Source of the DNA: Pseudomonadales bacterium
Lineage (GTDB): Bacteria > Pseudomonadota > Gammaproteobacteria > Pseudomonadales > Azotimanducaceae
Assembly: GCA_012103505.1 (NCBI GenBank)
Contig: WLWP01000001.1
Coordinates: forward strand, 2,046,001-2,110,000
Length of the DNA stretch: 64,000 bases
Reading direction: 5' to 3'
Part shown: piece after piece, positions 24,118 to 32,337 of the stretch
Numbering within the stretch: position 1 is the stretch's first letter
How the letters are laid out: each line of letters opens with the position of its first letter
The notes under the pieces: generated by a model
The model's input: only the letters and a program-made list of their open reading frames with translations
The model's database searches: none
Told to the model about the DNA's origin: nothing
Position numbers and translations under genes: made by a program

Positions 24118-25746
24118 TTAGTTTGCAGCGCGCTCGAAGGCTAACTCCGGAAAACCTTGAGCGACGGATTCTCGGAGTTTGTCGTAATACACGTTGGCGC
24201 CACCGAAATAGATCAGGACGCGCGGATTTTTATTCTCGATGTTGGCACCCATCATCCAGGAATTTACGCGATCACCTTGTGCCATTAAGGTTTGCGCATG
24301 GATTTCCGCCGTTTCAGCCACCCACGCTTCTTCCGCCTCGCGCAACGGCGCACACACACCATACCCTTCGCTCTCCATCTTCTTAATGCAGTCAGTTATC
24401 CAAAGGATATTTTGCTCGATCGAAGTAGGTAGATTTGCAAACGGAGCTTGTGGGCCCGTGATCAAGAACATATTGGGGAAATCGGCAACACACACCCCCA
24501 TGATAGAGGCAGACTCGGTAGCCCATTTTTCCTTGAGGGTTACATCACCTCGGCCGCGTATCGCAACCGCCTCGGGCGCCCCTGTGTACGCTTGAAAGCC
24601 TGTCGCAAGGACGATGATGTCAAATTCGTATTCATCCGCATCGGTGCGAATCCCCTTTTCGGTAATCGCAACGATGGGTTCGCGATCTTTGATATCGACC
24701 AGCTGTACGTTATCTCGGTTATACGCTTCGAAGTAACCGTGATCGAGCGGTGGTCGCTTGGCAAATAACGGGTAGTCCTTCGGTGTCAGGAGGTCAGCGA
24801 GTTCCGGATCATTTACCCGTTCCCTAATTTTTCCTGCGATGAATTCGGAGACCACCTTGTTGGATTCAGCGTTCGATAACAGGTCATCGAATGTCTCAAA
24901 GACAAACCGAAAACTACCTCGAGGCCAATGCTCTTCGAGAATCGCTTGCACCTCATCCGGTGGCGTATCGGCTAAGTTACGACCAACAGGGCTATCAAAT
25001 GCCATCCCGAAAACATGATTACGACACTTAGCAATGATCTCTTCGTAGTTGTCTTTGATCTCCTTTTCCCATTCCGGCGTCATGGGTTTTTGCACTGCGG
25101 GCATCACGAAGTTAGGGGTTCGTTGGAATACCGTAACGTTAGCAGCGGTCTCCGCCATCACCGGCAACATCTGTACTGTAGTTGCACCACAACCAATGAT
25201 CCCAACTCGCTTCCCAGCATAGTCGAGTCCTTCCTGTGGCCAACGAGACGAATGGAAACAAGGTCCCTTAAAGGTATCCACGCCCTTCAAGTCCGGCACG
25301 TTAGGCTCTGAAATCATACCCATGGCACTGATGAAGTACCTGCATGTGCAGGTAGCGCCGTCGGCTGTCGTAACGACCCAAAGTCCGGAATCTTCCTGGA
25401 AGTCAGCACTCACAACTTCGCTATTGAGTTGAATGTGCGGCCACAGATCGCACTTATCGGCGACGAAATGTAGGTAACGATGCGTCTCTTCCCAACCGGG
25501 ATATCGCTCAGACCAACTCCATTCATCCAGTATTTCTTTCGAAAAGGTTAAGCAGTAATAGTAGCCCTCACTGTCGGTCGCAGCCCCTGGATAGCGGTTC
25601 CAAGTCCAGGTACCACCAATGTCTGAGGCGCGATCAAAAACGCGTATCGATAGACCGGCGTCTCGGAGCGAGTGAATTAGGCCCAGACCGGCAAAACCAG
25701 CACCAATGGCTATTACATCGAAATCAGGCTCTTGGGGCGATGCCAT
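24118..25746 (-). CDS. Baeyer-Villiger monooxygenase (flavin-containing)
   Basis: A 542-residue class B flavoprotein monooxygenase. The FAD motif is GAGFAGLG at residues 15-22, the conserved DIGGTWTWNRYPGA follows at about 42-55, the Baeyer-Villiger fingerprint F-x-G-x3-H-x3-W-P appears as FKGPCFHSSRWP at 159-170, and the NADPH-binding motif is GCGATT at 185-190. These enzymes insert oxygen next to a ketone, giving esters or lactones, as in cyclic-ketone, steroid or terpenoid breakdown. With SDRs and hydrolases nearby, an alcohol-ketone-lactone-acid route is plausible (inference). Confidence 0.92.
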   Translation of the reverse strand: MASPQEPDFDVIAIGAGFAGLGLIHSLRDAGLSIRVFDRASDIGGTWTWNRYPGAATDSEGYYYCLTFSKEILDEWSWSERYPGWEETHRYLHFVADKCDLWPHIQLNSEVVSADFQEDSGLWVVTTADGATCTCRYFISAMGMISEPNVPDLKGVDTFKGPCFHSSRWPQEGLDYAGKRVGIIGCGATTVQMLPVMAETAANVTVFQRTPNFVMPAVQKPMTPEWEKEIKDNYEEIIAKCRNHVFGMAFDSPVGRNLADTPPDEVQAILEEHWPRGSFRFVFETFDDLLSNAESNKVVSEFIAGKIRERVNDPELADLLTPKDYPLFAKRPPLDHGYFEAYNRDNVQLVDIKDREPIVAITEKGIRTDADEYEFDIIVLATGFQAYTGAPEAVAIRGRGDVTLKEKWATESASIMGVCVADFPNMFLITGPQAPFANLPTSIEQNILWITDCIKKMESEGYGVCAPLREAEEAWVAETAEIHAQTLMAQGDRVNSWMMGANIENKNPRVLIYFGGANVYYDKLRESVAQGFPELAFERAAN

Positions 25747-25788
25747 CTATAGTCTCCTTTTTAACAACACTAGATTATCACGGTAAGG

Positions 25789-25801
25789 AGCAAAATTTGC
25801 T
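25789..25801. promoter_or_regulatory. Palindrome upstream of Baeyer-Villiger gene
   Basis: AGCAAAATTTGCT is a perfect 13-bp palindrome 43 bp upstream of the monooxygenase start, in the space it shares with the divergent acyltransferase gene. It may be an operator; no regulator is adjacent. Confidence 0.3.
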
Positions 25802-25890
25802 TCGGCGGATAATTTGCATCGACTTGTTTACAGCAGTGCTAGAGTCGGTAGCATCTATATTTTTACCCATGCCAATCTAGGACAGAGTCT

Positions 25891-26751
25891 TTGCAGCAAC
25901 TAATTCGCACCTTGCTTGGCCTACTCTCCCTATTACCGCTCCCTGCTCTGTACACCCTTTCGACATCCGTCTATTTCGTTAGCTACTACATCGTTCGCTG
26001 GCGCAGATCACTGGTGATGGAGAATCTAAATCGATCGTTCCCTGAAATGTCGATCAGTGACCGCCGCAGGATCTGCAGAGAACACTTTAAGGGACTTTTT
26101 GACACCGCTTTCGAAACTCTTAAGGCACCTAAACTCGGTCCTGAAGATCTGCGGGAGAAAGTTGAGTTTGCCAACTTAGAGATATTGCAGAATCTGCAGG
26201 ACAAACCCTTCATTCTCGCCGCAGCTCACCAAGGCAACTGGGAGTGGCAGGTCTTGGCACTTGGCGATGAACTCAATGTGCCGCTGGACGCCATCTACTC
26301 GCCAAGCGGCATACCGTCGGTTGACGATTTTCTAAGGAGTACGCGAACACGGTTTGGCACGACACTGATCGCACCTCAAGACGCATTGGCACAAATCGCG
26401 AAGCGCCACAAAACCCCAAGAGGCATAGTGATTCTCGCCGATCAAAATCCGCGTCGCGACGTAGAACGTTATTGGACGGAATTCCTTAACCAGGACACAG
26501 CTTTCCAGGTCGGTCTACAGAAAATTGCGAGACTAACCCGTTATCCAATCGTTTTCCTAAACGGACAACGCTTATCTCGAGGGCACTACCGAGTCAGGTT
26601 TGAACTCATTTGCGAACCGCCATACGCAAAGGAAGGCAGCGAGCTCCTGAAGCAGTACACCGTCGCATTGGCGGCATCGATAGAAGCCAACCCAGGCGAG
26701 TGGCTTTGGTCATACGATCGGTGGCGTTATCCTAAGCCTATGTACGGTTAG
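25891..26751 (+). CDS. LpxL/HtrB-type lysophospholipid acyltransferase
   Basis: A 286-residue membrane-associated acyltransferase of the lipid A lauroyl/myristoyl transferase family. It has an N-terminal hydrophobic helix (LLGLLSLLPLPALYTLS), the catalytic His-x4-Glu motif HQGNWE at residues 113-118, and the later ADQNPRRDVERYW segment, whose DQ pair is conserved in the family. It would add a secondary acyl chain to lipid A or a similar lipid in the inner membrane. The start is a TTG with an AGGACA site 8 bp upstream; I see no better candidate. Its stop lies in a triple 13-bp repeat shared with the convergent ligase gene. Confidence 0.87.
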   Translation: MQQLIRTLLGLLSLLPLPALYTLSTSVYFVSYYIVRWRRSLVMENLNRSFPEMSISDRRRICREHFKGLFDTAFETLKAPKLGPEDLREKVEFANLEILQNLQDKPFILAAAHQGNWEWQVLALGDELNVPLDAIYSPSGIPSVDDFLRSTRTRFGTTLIAPQDALAQIAKRHKTPRGIVILADQNPRRDVERYWTEFLNQDTAFQVGLQKIARLTRYPIVFLNGQRLSRGHYRVRFELICEPPYAKEGSELLKQYTVALAASIEANPGEWLWSYDRWRYPKPMYG

Positions 26752-26779
26752 TCTGTACGGTTAGTCTGTACGGCTAGCC
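26741..26779. repeat. Three tandem 13-bp repeats spanning two convergent stop codons
   Basis: TGTACGGTTAGTC occurs at 26741-26753 and 26754-26766, and a variant TGTACGGCTAGCC at 26767-26779. The stop of the acyltransferase lies in the first copy (26749-26751), and the stop of the convergent fatty-acyl ligase lies in the third (26774-26776). Confidence 0.9.
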
Positions 26780-28714
26780 TTCGCGGACTCGCCGCTCCAA
26801 CAATCCACTCAACGCAGCGATAGTTTGGTGATCAAGAAAGTCGTCTAACTCCAACGCGTTCGGATAAACAACATCAATCTCCTCAAGTACTTCAGCGAGC
26901 GACAGCGACGAAACTCCAACGTCCATAAAATTGTCTTCCCGTTGAATACGAACATCCGGAATCACCCCATTGAAAATGCCGTGCAACGTTCGCTCTAACT
27001 CGCTGTAGTCAGCGTCATCCGACCTACTCGCGTTGAGCTCTTCAAGCTCCTTAAGTACTACATCGAATTCGCCGTCTATGAAGCGCTGCGCGAGTTCGTA
27101 TCTCTGGATTTTGCCGCTCGTCGTTTTCGGCATTGTGCGAAGTGGCAGCACATGATCAACCTCGAGTTGGGCATGCTCACCCAAAATTCTCTTCACTTGG
27201 TTAGCGAGTGGTAGAAATTCTGCGGCAGATTGGCGGTGCACTAGGTAGACAAGTAAAAGCTCGCGCCGACCATCTTCTGCAAAAACACCGCAACACGTCA
27301 GCTTACCAAGCTCTAGCTCCATAGCCTGACAGACAACTTGTTCGAGATCCGCTGGATGGTAGTTAACACCGTTTACGATCACGACGTCCTTGGCTCGCCC
27401 GATGATGTACAACGAGCTTTCGTGAATGAAGCCCAAGTCCCCAGTGTCTAGCCAATCCGATCGATCATTGATCAATTCAGAACCATAGTAACCAGGTGAT
27501 ACCATTCCACCGCGGGCTCGTATCCGGCCGTAGTGATCATCGCCGAGCGGTACGCCGTTATCGTTAACGATCTGGAGCTCGCAGTCCTGAACAGGTTTAC
27601 CAACACAAACAACATCTACGCTATCTCGATCGCCTGGTTTTAGATAAACAATTGGATCCCCGACCCGGAGTTCGCCTCGGTTGATCGCGATCGATGCGAC
27701 CCTCGAGCCCAACTCAGTCATGCTCAAACAAACGCAAGCTTCGGCAAGCCCGTATGCAGGTCGTATAGCGCTTTGGGCAAGACCGTACGGCGACAGTGTT
27801 GCTGTGAACTCATCACAGAGGCGTTGAGAGATTGGCTCACCACCGTTGAAGATGACTCTGACGTTACTTAGATCGATCGTTGAGTGGTCTGTCTTAGCAA
27901 ATGCCTTAAGCCAATGTTGGTAGCCAAAGTTGGGTGAACAAAGCACTGTCGCCTCTGTTGCAGATGCTAACTCCAGCCACGCAAGCGGCCGACGTGCAAA
28001 TCGAGACGATGGCATCAGGTACTGATCCACACCCAATACAACGGGCAGCAGATGGAACATGACCATGCCCAGATCATGCGTGAGCGGCACCCAACTAAGA
28101 TGACGATCACTGCTATCCATTGCAGCCGCAGCGATGATTGCGTCAATGTCCGTAAGCAAGTTGGTGTGCGTCAGTAACACACCCTTGGGTGCACCGGTGG
28201 AACCGGATGAATATTGAATCGTAGCGATGCTTTGAGGCTTACTCTCAAACACCTCACCCACCTCAGAGTTCGCGGAAATCTGCTCCATATCGAGGGCATT
28301 ACCGAAACAAGCTGCGAAGTCATCGTAAGTACCCTGACGTCGCGCATACTCCCAAAGACGCTCAGGGTTTCGTCCTTGAGTAACTAAATCCGGCTGATCC
28401 ATTTGGCTTATTACTTGTAGGGTTTTGGCAAGGTGTTCATCCGTACCACCCGCATTCAGCGGCACAGGTGTGAACCCGCCTAATTGACAAGCCCAAAATG
28501 CCTCCACCAGCTGTTGATTGCCATCCAATTGGAACACGACAGACGCTCCAGGTTGGATACCATGTCGTTGCATTGCACCCAGGACTTGGAGCGCGCGACC
28601 ATATAGCGCTTCGTAGCTAAATCGCTGTTCGCGATCACCATCTAAGTAGGTTATACCAGCATCAGTTTCGGCAGCGCGAACCAATGCATCGTGTAGCGTT
28701 AAGACTCGACTCAA
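26774..28714 (-). CDS. Fatty-acyl-AMP ligase fused to an acyl carrier domain
   Basis: A 646-residue adenylating enzyme of the FAAL type. The ATP-binding loop is YSSGSTGAPKG at 168-178, then LSWVPLTHDLGMV (FAAL-like), RPAYGLAEA and the LDTGDLGF hinge region. After about residue 560 comes an acyl-carrier-like domain with DVGVSSLSLAEV; the phosphopantetheine serine would be S603, although the usual Asp before it is replaced by Ser. Such fusions load a fatty acid onto the carrier arm for lipopeptide, polyketide or modified-lipid synthesis. No polyketide or peptide synthetase is in the window; the convergent neighbour is an acyltransferase. TTG start without a clear ribosome-binding site. Confidence 0.86.
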   Translation of the reverse strand: MSRVLTLHDALVRAAETDAGITYLDGDREQRFSYEALYGRALQVLGAMQRHGIQPGASVVFQLDGNQQLVEAFWACQLGGFTPVPLNAGGTDEHLAKTLQVISQMDQPDLVTQGRNPERLWEYARRQGTYDDFAACFGNALDMEQISANSEVGEVFESKPQSIATIQYSSGSTGAPKGVLLTHTNLLTDIDAIIAAAAMDSSDRHLSWVPLTHDLGMVMFHLLPVVLGVDQYLMPSSRFARRPLAWLELASATEATVLCSPNFGYQHWLKAFAKTDHSTIDLSNVRVIFNGGEPISQRLCDEFTATLSPYGLAQSAIRPAYGLAEACVCLSMTELGSRVASIAINRGELRVGDPIVYLKPGDRDSVDVVCVGKPVQDCELQIVNDNGVPLGDDHYGRIRARGGMVSPGYYGSELINDRSDWLDTGDLGFIHESSLYIIGRAKDVVIVNGVNYHPADLEQVVCQAMELELGKLTCCGVFAEDGRRELLLVYLVHRQSAAEFLPLANQVKRILGEHAQLEVDHVLPLRTMPKTTSGKIQRYELAQRFIDGEFDVVLKELEELNASRSDDADYSELERTLHGIFNGVIPDVRIQREDNFMDVGVSSLSLAEVLEEIDVVYPNALELDDFLDHQTIAALSGLLERRVREG

Positions 28715-28784
28715 AGAATTATCAGAGGCCAGTTATTGGAGGCCAACACTAGCAGAAAATCAAACCCATAAGCGTCCGTCCAGT

Positions 28785-29876
28785 TCAGTTCCGCTCATCT
28801 GCCAGAAGCTGCGCGCGCATGCTAATTTCTGCGGCTTTAAAGATGTGCGCCTGGGACATCGCGATTTCAGAGCCATGCAATGCATCCAAAATCATTTGAC
28901 CAAAAAACGGGTACCCAACCTGATCAACACATTCAATACGTTCAACGCCTTGTGAATCTGCTTTTAGAATAAATCCAGCCGGTGCTTGGACGCCTGGATC
29001 AACATATTTCCTGACCTCGAGCGAGCCATCAGTGCCCAGAATAAACGAGCGACCATCACCCCAGACAGGCATACCATCCGGTGTAAACCAGTCCACCCGA
29101 GTATAAAACGAAGCGCCGTTGTCACCGGTTAAAGAAAGTTCGCCAAAGTCTTCCAGTCCCGGCTGGTCCCGATTGCTGAAGTTATCCACGCGCGCAAAGT
29201 TCACTGTCGCGTCGTTACAGCCAGAGTAGGTTAGAAACTGCTCTACCTGATGAGACCCTATGTCCGTAAGGATTCCACCGTAGGCCCTTTTATCAAAAAA
29301 CCAGTCAGGGCGACTACCTTTCGATAGACGATGCGGCGCCAAATTGACCACCTGCAAAACACGCCCTACGGCCCCCGCTGCCACCAGCTCACCTGCGCGC
29401 CACGCTGCTTCGTTATGCAGTCTTTCAGCGTAATAGACGAAGTACCGTCGGTCGGTCTCTCTACATGTCTTTCGCACAGACTCAAGCTGCTCAAGCGTCG
29501 TGAATGGTGACTTATCTGTGAAGTAGTGCTTACCGGACCTCAAGACCCGTTCACCAATCGCTGCTCGTACACGTGGGACGGCGGCGCTTGCGATCATGCT
29601 GATAGAATCGTCCGCTAACAATTCATCAAACGAGCTGGCGATCTGGGTGCCGGGGTAATTCGCAACAAAGGCATCAACGCGACTCCGATCTGGGTCAAAT
29701 ACTGCGCGAAGCGTGGCGCCCGCTCCCAGCAAGCCACTAGTTTGACCGTTTATATGTCCATGATCGAGAAACGCGACGGCAAAGTTAAACTCGCCTGCCC
29801 CAATAACTGGGCCATCATCGGCGGGGGATGTCTTTGGCGCATACGTCGATCCGTCTGCAATAGGCACTACAACCAA
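28785..29876 (-). CDS. Gfo/Idh/MocA-family oxidoreductase, last gene of the sugar operon
   Basis: A 363-residue NAD(P)-dependent oxidoreductase of the Gfo/Idh/MocA group. The cofactor fold begins at about residue 30 with FAVAFLDHGHINGQTSGLLGAG; GKHYFTDKSPFTTLEQ holds the conserved Lys (EKP position reads DKS), and the catalytic Asp-x3-His appears in GGILTDIGSHQVEQFL. It probably oxidises or reduces a sugar or sugar-like ring. The start could be the TTG at 29876 or a GTG three codons on that shares its first G with the transporter stop. It is the last gene of a five-gene run with overlapping ends. Confidence 0.85.
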   Translation of the reverse strand: MVVVPIADGSTYAPKTSPADDGPVIGAGEFNFAVAFLDHGHINGQTSGLLGAGATLRAVFDPDRSRVDAFVANYPGTQIASSFDELLADDSISMIASAAVPRVRAAIGERVLRSGKHYFTDKSPFTTLEQLESVRKTCRETDRRYFVYYAERLHNEAAWRAGELVAAGAVGRVLQVVNLAPHRLSKGSRPDWFFDKRAYGGILTDIGSHQVEQFLTYSGCNDATVNFARVDNFSNRDQPGLEDFGELSLTGDNGASFYTRVDWFTPDGMPVWGDGRSFILGTDGSLEVRKYVDPGVQAPAGFILKADSQGVERIECVDQVGYPFFGQMILDALHGSEIAMSQAHIFKAAEISMRAQLLADERN

Positions 29877-31195
29877 CCTAGTCCTACAGACGTGCTATAC
29901 GCGACACTTGCAAGCACGACGAATATACAAATTAGCATCGCCCCATTGTACAACGAACGCCGCCCACCTACGGGCATCGCATCCCCTAGATAGCTTTGTT
30001 TGTTGTTTAGAATCATCCAGCCAACATAGGCGATCGGCAGCAAGAAACCACATATAGCAGATGTGGGTAGAATTACGTACGGACCCATCGACGTCCATAG
30101 AAAAACACCCAGCACTGCCGGGGTGGGTAGAAGACAGGCCAGGCGGTAAGACTTCGAGTTATCCGCAAAACCAAACATTTCTTTGGCGGCAGCCCCACAT
30201 GTCAACATGTGCATCACCAATGAACCAACCGCCATACCTAGGACACCTAACGGAAAGACAAGTCGTCCAACAATGTCACCCATTCCCGCGGACGCGAACA
30301 TTACTCCTGCTTGCTGAGGGCTCAAACGACTCTGTATAGACCCATCGGATCCAAACAGGACACCAGCTGCAGAAACACTAATCAATGTTGTGACAAGGAG
30401 GTACGGAATAACAAGGCCGAGAACGATATCGTAGCGTGACAACGAGCGTTCATCTTTTCCCCACCCACGGGAGATGAGCGTATACCCATAGACGAAAGTC
30501 ATGTTGATCCCAACAGCCGTACCAAGCGCTGCCATAAGGGTTGTCACTCCAAAAAAGTCATTCGGAAGAGAGTGCGGTACCAAGCCCCAGAGCACATCTG
30601 CCCATTCAATTTGTCCAGTCATACTCGCGGAGACAACAACCCAGGCAAAGCTTAGAACAACAATAGCGCTCAGAATCTTGATGCCGTTTTCAAATAGGCG
30701 CACCGCACCCTTTCCCTTGCCGTAGTGCCAGGCGGTGTAAGCACAGATAGACCACACTAACGCCGCTAGTAGGAAGAGGTACATTTCTCGTTGCAGAGAC
30801 TCGTCTTCGGCTTTTAAATCGAATCCAGAGAGAACGGAGATTGCCTCCTCCAACATCCCAGCACTGAGCGGGTAGTGTGAAAACCCCCAAATTATGCTCG
30901 AGGCTAGAGCCGCAATAGCCCAAAGCCACGCCAGGGAGCCTGAGACGTGTCGACGCATCGCTTGAAAAGGTGGTTCCCCAGTGGACAAAGTCTGATGAGA
31001 CAAGGCAAACAACATCACGCAACCTATCAACATTGAGATCGGCTGCACCCACAAAAATTCATACCCGTAGACTGCACCGATCGTCAGAGAAGTAATTGCG
31101 GACCCACCACCTAAGGTCATGGCACCTTGTAACCAACCAGGGCCACCAATTTGGATCGCTTGCCAAACCCCTTTTTGCGGCGAGGTCACATTCAC
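29867..31195 (-). CDS. NRAMP-like transporter lacking the metal-binding motif
   Basis: A 442-residue membrane protein with about eleven hydrophobic helices and the NRAMP-type opening GGPGWLQGAMTLGGGSAI at residues 17-34. Canonical NRAMP transporters have DPGN here, and Met-Pro-His in helix 6; instead I see LGGGSA and GSLVMHMLTCGAAAKE. The residues that bind Mn2+ or Fe2+ are therefore missing, and it may move another substrate. It overlaps the downstream oxidoreductase by 10 bp, and its GTG start overlaps the upstream gene's stop by 4 bp (GTGA). Its place within a sugar-oxidation-like operon suggests organic-substrate transport (inference). Confidence 0.78.
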   Translation of the reverse strand: MNVTSPQKGVWQAIQIGGPGWLQGAMTLGGGSAITSLTIGAVYGYEFLWVQPISMLIGCVMLFALSHQTLSTGEPPFQAMRRHVSGSLAWLWAIAALASSIIWGFSHYPLSAGMLEEAISVLSGFDLKAEDESLQREMYLFLLAALVWSICAYTAWHYGKGKGAVRLFENGIKILSAIVVLSFAWVVVSASMTGQIEWADVLWGLVPHSLPNDFFGVTTLMAALGTAVGINMTFVYGYTLISRGWGKDERSLSRYDIVLGLVIPYLLVTTLISVSAAGVLFGSDGSIQSRLSPQQAGVMFASAGMGDIVGRLVFPLGVLGMAVGSLVMHMLTCGAAAKEMFGFADNSKSYRLACLLPTPAVLGVFLWTSMGPYVILPTSAICGFLLPIAYVGWMILNNKQSYLGDAMPVGGRRSLYNGAMLICIFVVLASVAYSTSVGLGWL

Positions 31196-32337
31196 CGGTA
31201 CGACGAATCCATATCAACTTGAACATCTATGTCCGAAGGTTCACGCAGCGCTGACTCTCGCTGTCGCCGATGCAACTCAACCTGATATGCCTCAGGGTCC
31301 AAAGGTAAGTTAATTCTGGTGTCTTGCCATGCAGCTAACAAAATCGCATTGGCAAGCTCGACTGATTCAAGCCCAGCGCTCAAGGGTGTTTTAAGCTCTT
31401 CTTTGCCGTTAATCGTTGCGGCCACATTACTCAAAACACTGGCGTGTTGGTTGACTGTACTTCGATTGAGATCCGCCTCTTCGCGATGAGTTACCTCTGG
31501 GGCACCGAACATTTCTTTGGTCGTTCGGCAATGTTCAGCAATGCTCTGGTCGGAGCTTGCGACAACAATTTTCACGCCGTCGAAATTGAGGGATGCTCGA
31601 TCACCCACGATCTCTAAGAAATTGCGCCCAGGCACCTCACCGGTGGAGGCAACGAGGACGCCTGATAATCCATTCTCGTAGGATAAGAGCGCAGTTACTT
31701 CATCTTCGACTTCGATGTCGTGGTATTTACCAAACTTCGCTTCAGCGATCAGAGAATCCGGCATTCCTAGGGGCCACTGCAAGATATCGATATTGTGGAT
31801 GCATTGGTTGATCAGCGCTCCGCCACCTTCACCGAGCCATGCCCCGCGCCAAGAACTAACAAGAAAATAAACGTCTGGGCGATACCAGCTTGTCATAACC
31901 CAGCTAAAACGGGTTAGTGAGCCGAGCTCACCGCTAGCCAGGATCGTTTTAATTCGTTGATAGGCTGGATCATATCTCTGATTCAGCATGACAGCGGCTG
32001 TGGTTTGGTCAGGAACATTCTTGACGAGTCGTGTGGCATCACCCAATGACATTGCTATAGGTTTTTCCATCACAAGACCGAGTCCAGCCTCTAGTACCGC
32101 AGTGCCGCTCTGCAAATGATCCATCGTTGGCGTCGCGATGATGACTGCGTCAACCGAATCTGCCGCAAGCATCTCAGCAATGTCCTGGTAACGACCAACG
32201 GACTCGGGTATTGCTCGTTCAGATTTCGTCACTACCCCCGTGAGCGCCGCATCCGAAACCTGACCATCAAGGAGATTATCGGCATGGGTTTGTCCAATGT
32301 TACCAAACCCGACAATACCAAAACGAACCTTGCTCAT
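31192..32337 (-). CDS. Gfo/Idh/MocA-family oxidoreductase
   Basis: A 381-residue enzyme with the standard N-terminal dinucleotide motif GIVGFGNIGQTHADN (residues 7-21), MEKPIAMSLGDA containing the catalytic EKP, and GGGALINQCIHNIDILQW with the Asp/His pair shifted to the later helix. It has a typical C-terminal beta-sheet domain. The N-terminal motif and EKP are more canonical than in the downstream paralogue, so the two probably act on different steps. Its ATG overlaps the stop of the large cytochrome gene as ATGA. Confidence 0.9.
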   Translation of the reverse strand: MSKVRFGIVGFGNIGQTHADNLLDGQVSDAALTGVVTKSERAIPESVGRYQDIAEMLAADSVDAVIIATPTMDHLQSGTAVLEAGLGLVMEKPIAMSLGDATRLVKNVPDQTTAAVMLNQRYDPAYQRIKTILASGELGSLTRFSWVMTSWYRPDVYFLVSSWRGAWLGEGGGALINQCIHNIDILQWPLGMPDSLIAEAKFGKYHDIEVEDEVTALLSYENGLSGVLVASTGEVPGRNFLEIVGDRASLNFDGVKIVVASSDQSIAEHCRTTKEMFGAPEVTHREEADLNRSTVNQHASVLSNVAATINGKEELKTPLSAGLESVELANAILLAAWQDTRINLPLDPEAYQVELHRRQRESALREPSDIDVQVDMDSSYR

